Made by a program: the position numbers and the translations under genes
Assembly: GCA_036873755.1 (NCBI GenBank)
Contig: JAVTVY010018839.1
Coordinates: 1-64,000 of the forward strand
Reading direction: 5' to 3'
Length of the DNA: 64,000 nucleotides
From: Hanleya hanleyi
Lineage: Eukaryota; Mollusca; Polyplacophora; Lepidopleurida; Hanleyidae
The notes under the pieces: generated by a model
What the model was told of the DNA's origin: nothing
The model's input: only the letters and a program-made list of their open reading frames with translations
Database searches by the model: none
Shown here: piece after piece, positions 56,571-64,000 of the stretch
Position numbering within the stretch: position 1 is the first letter of the stretch
How the letters are laid out: every line of letters begins with the position of its first letter

Positions 56571-59500
56571 GGAACAGTCCGAAAAAATTTATACGGTTGT
56601 TTCACAAAAAAGTTTCGTTAGTATTGTGAATAAAATCAACGTACTGGCGAAGTGCTCAAGTCAGCAGGTAGACGCGCACTGAAGCTGCTAGCATGAAGGC
56701 TGACCATGCGGTCACGAGGTCAATTTTGATTGGTTTGTATTGAACTTGGTTGTGTCCCTGATTGGCTACTATACTGCCCGATTCTGTTGGCTGATTAATT
56801 GGGGATTCTGCAATCTGACAGTGTGTTACTGCTGGAAGCCTATTGGCTGTAAGCTACTGTATTCAGTTTGTATAAACAACATTCAATCTCCTTGAATTGT
56901 AATGAACACAACATTGAGATTATGGATTCGGAAACGTCACCATCAATCATATTAACAAATCTCCTTTGATATTGATCTGAGTGCGTTTTCATATTTTTTT
57001 TTGTATCCTAATGTTTATGTCCATTCTCTGCTTGCGCGCGTGTGCAATTCTCTAGGGGGATCTGTGTAGTGGCGCGTATATAATTGTTATCATGGCGCGT
57101 ATATAATTGTTATCATGATTATGATCTACCTGTACTCATATGCATTCATCTATGATCGGGCAAATTTAGTGACGTGAAGCGTGTCGACATATTTCACTGG
57201 CTAAAAAAGAAGAACTACATGTCTCCAGGAGGCCCATGGTTGTGAAGAGACGGAAATGTCCTGAGGGGAAAAAGACTGAAGACATAAATATATACATTTT
57301 TATAGTCATGGAAAATCGAACAATACTGCTGTATCAATTATATTTCGATAAAATCTAGACAAATCAAAAAAGATAACGAGATAGATTCCTCGTCCTAGAT
57401 ATTACAATAGCTGATATAAAATTAACTCAATGTCCACTAAACCGTTTTTATTCAAGCTTTTTCCAAGCTTTTTTTTTCTATGCTCATTCTCATGGCCTCA
57501 GATTGTATATCTCCTACTGTCAGATATACCGGTGTTACACCGACTTCTAGGAGGTCACAAACTCTGACAATGGGAGAATGGTAATGCCATGATATGATGA
57601 ACAATAAAATCCAGGGGATTATTTGGGAAATGAAGATGTTTTCATGCTTAAATTTCATTACGCTTATTTTCCAAAGTCAAGTGTTCTTTATTTTACATGA
57701 TGCAATGGAATTTATATAATTCTTTTGAAATATTAAATGAAAATAGGCAGTCACTACACTTTGTTTTTAATACTAGCAGTATAGCACATAAATGTAGCTT
57801 TTTCAGCCCAATACCAATGAGGGGTGGGATGAGGAATTGGGGTGGAGAAAAAGAAAATATTCTTTTTCATCTCCAAGGCATTTATAATGTTGCCTCTTGA
57901 CTGGAAGTGAAAGCGGGTGAATTGTGGGTATCGCAAGCAATCTCTAGGCAAAGTAGCATCATGTGCCGTCCAACCGTCGCAAATGACTGTCCCACTTTTT
58001 GGTCAGACCTATTCCACTGTGGAGTGGATAGTAATACTCAAAAATGGTTCTGCTGTGGCAGTAACCAATCGTTTGTTTACTTTTATCTTATTTTGAGGTG
58101 TCTGGACGTTACAGAAAATTCAGTTGGTTTTGAAAAAAAAATCCATATCTCGTCATGTTATAGCTCCATATGCTCAAGGAAACGAAGGTGATCCTTAATG
58201 AATTATGAATGTAGATGGTCAACGACATATCGCGATCCTAGACACGGAATCAAGCTGAAATTCACGATTTGAATTGAATTTGAATTTTTTTTATTCACCA
58301 ACCGAGAAATTGATAACAAATTAACACATGATGTAAAAATATATACACAGATGTCGATGAAGAAGAAGGATATGGTGATCGGCGGGAGAAAACCCCAGGG
58401 GGCTTGTGGTAGCCCAGCATAATACGAAGGGCATATACATTTATAGAACACGTCAATTTATGTTTGTGAGATGTTGAGGAATGAAACGTAATTATCAGCG
58501 TACAGCCATTGGTATATACTGTATGTGTTTAATTAAGAGTGTATATGGGTGTAATGTTATCTGTTTGTAGATATTGTTTCGTAAGTGTTTTGAATAAAGA
58601 TATGGATGTACAAGTCGGAGGGTAACTTGTTTCATTCTCTAGGGGGCTTTGATTTTAACGATTATTTATGATTAACGATTATCAAGGATGAAGCTAATAT
58701 TTATTGTACAGTCTCAGTCACAGTGATTAGTGCATGATAAAAAATGCGAAACAATGACAGAAAAATGAAACTATTTCTTTCGACGGCTCGTGAATCTCCG
58801 AATGATTTTACTTGACATTTCGTAGACGATCGACCTGCGATGTAATTCGAATAGTGAACCAGTGAAAATATCTTATTATTCATCTATGCAAATGTAAAAC
58901 AATTTCTTTTTCCAAAATACTAGATTGTAATCGCTCGAATTAAAAAAATGTTCATAACCAACATTGTAGTCATTTGATGCTCATTGCTATGCTGCGTTTT
59001 CCCGTCAAACTTCACTTATTGTCGTAAAACGGCATGGTATGTTTGTCGCAAGGTTTTCTGGCCTGTTTGTCTTGTAAGGAAAACACAGTAGGCGACTACA
59101 TGTAGGCAAACTTTGTTGAACCTGGAAAAGCTACCTGACAGGCTGTATTGCATACGGTGTCCCCGGTTTGGAGATCCTTACATGACGAACAGCCCTGTTC
59201 TGTTCCGACCAAGTTGGGCTATTGCCACATTTTCCAGAAACGCAGCTTCCAATAGCTGCAGATGTTTGGCGAGAATACCGCCTGGCGTAAATACACCACC
59301 CAGCGCCTTTCATAGGTGTTCCGTGGACTTGAAATGTGAGGACATGAAATGATGGGCTATAGTTTTAAGATAATGGATTTGAAAGAAAATCACTAATTTG
59401 CAACTCCACTGGTGCTGTTATTTAATACCTTCTACCACATGCTGCTCCCAGAAACGCGTTCTGTTGGCATTTTGTTGTAAGCTCAGGTTATCCATGAAAC

Positions 59501-60734
59501 TGTATTACGTTGACTGAACCTCATGTAACGTCTTTGGAACAACTATTTCATGTATAGATTTGACTGTATGTCTTCACCAAACAAGACGTCCAGGTTGAAC
59601 CATCAAACAACAATTTGGACGGAACAATCGGAGCTAAACATCACCACGAAACCACTGAGAATCTGTAAAATAATGTCCTCACATACGGAGCGACACCAGC
59701 TGTTGGTGACGACACAGTTGAGTTGAATTAGACTTCTTCACATGTTGTCTGGACTCTTTCGAGCAGTGTCTGTAGCGTTATTAGGTTGCTGGTGAGACAT
59801 TTGGGTGTAAAAACAAGTTTGAAATCAGGCCCCTGCCCCCCAAGTCACCTGATTCATTCCTGAAATAAAAAAATTCCTAGCAACCGGTCCGTGTAGTTCT
59901 GTCTTGGGTTGTTGGCGCTATTCTCCTGAATCAACTTGACGCACGCTGCTTCTTTTTTAGCAGAATATGAAAGTCCTTTTCTTGATTTATGAATTACAAA
60001 ATCATACGACAAGCATATCGTGGCGTTTTACGTCAACATGAGGCAGAAACTTCAAACACATATTATAGGAAATTTATATACATGTTGGATGAAAACGAAG
60101 GAATACTAGATGTCTACTGTATGTGATCGAAAACGTTTTTTAAATTCGCAACAATTACCAGTCACATTCTATCGAAAACTCATTTGCATAGATTGACTAT
60201 AGTCTGTCTGGAATAGTACATCCAATACAGGAATATTACCGTCGGAAGCTAAAAACGCAGAAAATCCTTCAGAGATTCAGGAACCGTCGAAAGAAATACT
60301 TTAGCATCAATTTGATTCGACAGAACTACAATGTTCTGTCAAAGTGTCGAATTTTTAACAATGCACTAACCATTTTGGAGGAGACTGTATGGCCGTGATC
60401 CGGTTTTGCTTTTTGATAAAAAAAGTGAATAAAAGCGACTAGACAATGGATTCTTCCAATGCATCAGTATGTATTTAAATATATGTCTGTATATATATAC
60501 AGCAGAAAATAATCTTATAAACGAGCAGCAGAACTACCAAAATAGGCCTATTTTTAGAGTTAAATAATTACAAATATATAGTATCCTACTCGTTTTTGTG
60601 CTTATGAATATATCCCTAACCATGCGACTAGCAAACTATGTGGACACCTACACATGAACAAAGAAAATATGTCCATCTAACCGTCTTTGAAAAGAGTAGA
60701 TATCTAATAATCTTCCAGATAAAGAGCTGCTTAC
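56571..60734. other. Large intron remainder, no gene seen
   Basis: Two tandem copies of GGCGCGTATATAATTGTTATCAT occur near 57072-57116. A diffuse repeat lies near 58260-58440. Open frames around 57700-57950 and 59113-59352 show no recognisable family. An exon of the transporter could not be found here. Confidence 0.35.
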
Positions 60735-60965
60735 CTTCATACATGAAGATAGTTGTGAAGACGACAATACTGTAATACACCCAGAACATCAGTAAGCAGA
60801 CTAACGTATAACATCTTTCTGTTGCGTAAACCATGAACAGCCCAACAGAACGTAGATTTTGGAGTCTGTTGAACTTGTTGATATATTCATCGCACAATCT
60901 CATAGATCTTATAGTGGGCAGACCAGGAATTGTATCTGACACGAACGAGAAAACTGGACTCCTGG
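60735..60965 (-). CDS. ABCC4-like: ABCC4-like exon 3 of window (TMD2)
   Basis: 231 nt. It starts by completing Ala and reads RSPVFSFVSDTIPGLPTIRS, the signature intracellular loop of ABCC proteins. It continues through a helix (TERCYTLVCLLMFWVYYSIV) to FMYE. The acceptor was chosen at CATCTTTTCAG because the joined codons then read EAVARSPVF; an alternative upstream AG would add unmatched residues. Donor GTAAGC. Confidence 0.88.
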
Positions 60966-61595
60966 CTGAAAAGATGAGCAGGAAATACTCTTCCAAAACT
61001 GACAAAATAAAACAATTATAACGGGTTTTCGCTGAACAGAAGTGCATTATCGTTTACATGATTCTCAGCGTGAATTACGATACCATTAGTTCGGAATTAT
61101 TTGTGTTCATGCGATACTAATGTCAGTGGAATGATTGGCTACTGCAAAGGCTTAGAATCCACTAAAAATCGCGTTACTTCCTCTGTAGTAAATTGGCTGA
61201 GAACATATTGGAAAAATTACATTCCCTGATATTCACCGTCATAAATGACCCACCACACCAGGTAGCCTGGCCTTTCCGCTCAAACATATAAAAAATCAGC
61301 ATACAATTCCGACCATTTTTCCGAGATAAGACCACCAGATATAGGGTCATCCCGCCCGACATCATTAAGGTAAATTCCGGATTTGGCCAGTCAAACTGGC
61401 CCAGATTTCGGATTAAAATTTGAAAAGGTGGTTTGGATATATTTGAGAGTCAAATACTACAGAAACATTTTGAAATACGTCACAGACCATTTCTGATCCA
61501 GTCAGGTGTAATGGCCAATCTATGTCCGCCGGGACTCAAGTCCTAATAATAATATTACACCCAGAAAATTCAATGGTGGTTCGTGACCTACATAC

Positions 61596-61746
61596 CCACA
61601 GCTTCCAGTCGTTTTATCTGCCGAATCGTGGGAACAGCCATGCGCGCCACAGCGTACAGACAGACAACGAACGGAATGAGGCCGACTAAGAGCCAGTAAT
61701 TGATGAAGTATATGGTTCCCATGAACACCAGCAGCTGGAGAAACCT
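61596..61746 (-). CDS. ABCC4-like: ABCC4-like exon 2 of window (TMD2 helices)
   Basis: 151 nt. It encodes a hydrophobic pair (FLQLLVFMGTIYFINYW and LVGLIPFVVCLYAVARM) and then RQIKRLEAV, the segment just before the ARSPVFS motif. Acceptor CTTACAG, donor GTATGT. One base of the Ala codon is left for the next exon. Confidence 0.88.
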
Positions 61747-62278
61747 CTGTAAGATTTAAAATCAATTTGATAAATATGCTAATACTTGATAGATATTTGT
61801 GTTACTTTCTCAGACCCAAGCCTGACATTGATGCATCCCCACTCTTGAAAATGACCCAAAGAACCATTGTCACAAATGAGCACCTGTACAGCCTAATTCT
61901 GAAAGGGTATTATCACTCTAGTACATAGAACTTTCGGCCAGGCACGCTGGTACAGGGAATTCCCGGTCGGTATCCCGGATCTTTACTTATCGGAAGCAGA
62001 ATACCTTACCTCCAACCCGAAAGAGCGGCAGTGATATATATTATACACCTTCGGGAAAGGGTGCTACTAAGATTCGATGATGATAACGTTATATTGACTT
62101 CATGGCGATAATGAAAACATTGGATGGATTCTATCTTCTCAGAGACTAGCTTGCTATATCGACTTGACATGTGATACCAGCTTCGTACGAGAAGAATCTA
62201 TGGATGTGGTGATTCTTTACACGCGATTGTCCCCTCATCCCGACTGTTGTATCGGACTCTTAGACTGTGTCGATAATA

Positions 62279-62634
62279 CACAGCCAGAAAAAGGGTGATA
62301 GCCCATTACCTTTTTATGGTGATGATGCCTGTTCATCACCCTTTAAAGGTGATGAAAAAGGGTGATGGCAAATTTCGTCACCCTTTTAAGGCGATGGCCC
62401 AGGTCGTCACCCTTTTAGGGTGATAGCCATTACCCTTTTAGGGCGATGACTTAAACATTTGCACTCAATGCTGATCACTCTTTTAGGGTGATAGCCATTA
62501 CCCCTTTAAGGTGACAGCCATTACCCTTTTAAGGTGATGATGGAAAAGGGTAATGGCTCTAACTCGATACCTTTTTTGGGTGATGCTGTCATCACCATTT
62601 TAGGGTGATAAGTATCACCTTTATTCTGGCTGTG
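62279..62634. mobile_element. TA-flanked MITE with palindromic internal minisatellite
   Basis: TA at 62277-62278 and 62635-62636 flank CACAGCCAGAAAAAGGGTGA on the left and, inverted on the right, CACAGCCAGAATAAAGGTGA. The interior consists of more than ten words of the type ACCCTTTTAGGGTGAT or AAGGGTGATGGC, alternating in orientation. TA duplication fits Tc1/mariner-type MITEs. It lies in an intron of the transporter between its first two exons here. Confidence 0.8.
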
Positions 62635-62832
62635 TACTATGTTGATAATATCCATAAAGTCATTTGCACAGAACGAAAATCCCGACATGCGGACACAGAG
62701 CGATTTGGCACAAATATCACAACCGGAGTCTCAAATCATCAGTTTGTGAAGTTCATGTTGCATCTTCCGTGTCATGTAACTATTCCCGTAAACCTTTACT
62801 CTACATGGGATAAATGGAGATGATTTACTTAC

Positions 62833-62912
62833 CGTAGAGCACAACAATATGTAGTATTGCAAAACAGTGTCTACAAAACCAAAATCGCTGGAAAATCTGT
62901 TCAAAATCCCTC
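62833..62912 (-). CDS. ABCC4-like: ABCC4-like exon 1 of window (TMD2 helix region)
   Basis: 80 nt, entering with two bases of a split codon. It encodes GILNRFSSDFGFVDTVLQYY, the conserved LNRFSxDxGxxD coupling region of ABCC membrane domains. The acceptor reads TTTGTAG and the donor GTAAGT. Phase 0 at the donor fits the next exon. Confidence 0.85.
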
Positions 62913-64000
62913 CTACAAATATGAACAAACAATTCTGATACATTGTTGATCTCAGAAATAACGGTATCACAAGTAAGGATATCGCGTCGTTTAACATGGT
63001 TAATCTGAATGCCAAATATTAATATACTCGAAGATCATTGTCAACTTTGTTCCTACTTCTAGTGAGGTTTAATACTTCTGTAGGATATGCTGTCATTTCA
63101 TTACTGTTCTGTTACATTCTTTCTCATATTAAACGTTTCTCTTAATGAATGTAGTTTGCTAAGACAGAAAGGAAATATTGTATACAACAAGGCACTGTGG
63201 CTCATATCATCCACCTGCTAAGAATAATAATCAATTTCGTTTCTGACGTCAAACGTGCTTGACCATTTTAGAATTATTTTAAATCATAATTGTCTCTTAG
63301 TCTCTGTTGATCTGTAGCAAGAAAACCACATCGGTGCCTTTCAACATGAATACCCATCGTCACATATGACGGTTGTGGTCAACGTTTCGTTCTAATAAAT
63401 TTGATCACCCCCAGATTTTGTGGTGGAAATTTCACTTCCTGTGAATGATTTATTATTACATCAGGCACTATATAGATTCATCACATGGCGAATAAAAATT
63501 ATGTTTAAATCCAATTCATCACTTTTAAGCATATAGATCTATAAAAATAAATATATAACATACAACACTTCACGGTACTTGGAAAAAATATCACTTGTGT
63601 GTATGTATGTGATATATGCATAATGCACAATACATAAATATTAAATTAGGATCAGTCATCTACATGTAAAGAATTAATTTAGCTAATGCTGATCTATCAT
63701 CATACATATGTTAAATATAATAATTTAATAATGTTTTATTTTATAGTGTGTGTATTCAAAGTAAAAGTCATAATTGTTGAGAGAAAATTTTCTACAAAAT
63801 GTTTTTTGATACAAGGTATTTTTTTGTGTTTTGGAGTTTTGTTCGTGAATGTTTTGTCTTTTGGTTTTTTTTTCAGTGGGTGTTTTGTCTCATGGGTGTT
63901 TTGTCGTGGACCCCGTTTGAACGATGGAAACAAACTGACAAAATAAAAAATCCATGTAGTTCGACATTCAATTTTCATGCCTTGAGGAAGAGTGATCTCT
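62913..64000. other. Intron at the right edge, no further exon recognised
   Basis: The exon at 62833-62912 begins with a partial codon, so at least one more 5' exon must lie to the right. Nothing in 62913-64000 reads like ABCC sequence. The G/T-rich stretch near 63815-63915 is low-complexity. Confidence 0.45.

Noticed and set aside
59113..59352. Overlapping ORFs on both strands with Cys-containing sequence
   Set aside because: Could be an old transposase remnant, but no motif could be named on either strand.

Overview
This is a 64 kb piece of an animal (invertebrate) nuclear genome. It is AT-rich, its coding exons are split by GT-AG introns, and most of the DNA is transposon-derived. The only host gene I can support is the 3' half of an ABCC-subfamily ABC transporter, closest to ABCC4/MRP4, on the minus strand. 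Ten consecutive exons from 62912 down to a stop codon at 21624-21626 join in phase. They give the second membrane domain and the complete second nucleotide-binding domain, and the 5' half of the gene lies beyond the right edge. The repeat fauna (Gmr1-like Gypsy, DIRS-like, Penelope-type, a mollusc-flavoured RNase-H LINE, Kolobok-like) points to a marine invertebrate, either a mollusc or an invertebrate deuterostome. I cannot choose between them from sequence alone.

Left flank (1-19465), downstream of the transporter: a two-ORF retroelement (SGNH-hydrolase ORF1 plus Penelope-type reverse transcriptase) at 518-3560. It is followed by a roughly 430 bp imperfect palindrome and a block of higher-order tandem repeats. 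Next is a decayed integrase-encoding, Polinton/adintovirus-like gene cassette (6096-9703): a C2H2 zinc-finger gene and small ORFs driven from divergent TATA boxes, two paralogous tandem ORFs, and a broken integrase with a chromodomain-like tail. A truncated Penelope-type 3' end closes it. A 5'-truncated LINE (9974-19465) then begins. Its RNase H domain is split by a complete 6.85 kb LTR retrotransposon (11424-18276, 4-bp target duplication GTAC). That element has the order gag-PR-IN-RT-RNaseH, the Gmr1-type arrangement. The LINE 3' end also carries a TTAA-flanked MITE.

Transporter gene body (21624-62912): the introns are greatly enlarged by transposons. They hold at least seven copies of one Penelope-type family sharing the same 3' end, and several MITEs with readable target duplications (47268-47536 with 9 bp, 62279-62634 with TA). 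They also hold a 207 bp insertion carrying a tRNA-like fold inside an inverted repeat, a DIRS-like tyrosine-recombinase retrotransposon with a 1.83 kb tandem duplication (about 49243-56570), and a multi-level nest between 33435 and 45150. In that nest a Penelope-type copy contains a 1.3 kb repeat element, which contains an 8.5 kb TTAA-flanked Kolobok-like element (35860-44356). That element in turn contains a 6.3 kb tandem array with a 1421 bp period.

Most transposon genes here are broken. Exceptions with long intact frames are the Penelope-type RT at 1740-3560, the Gmr1-like RT, PR and most of gag, and the small cassette ORFs. I worked by eye: boundaries called from terminal repeats or target duplications are exact, others are approximate and said to be so.
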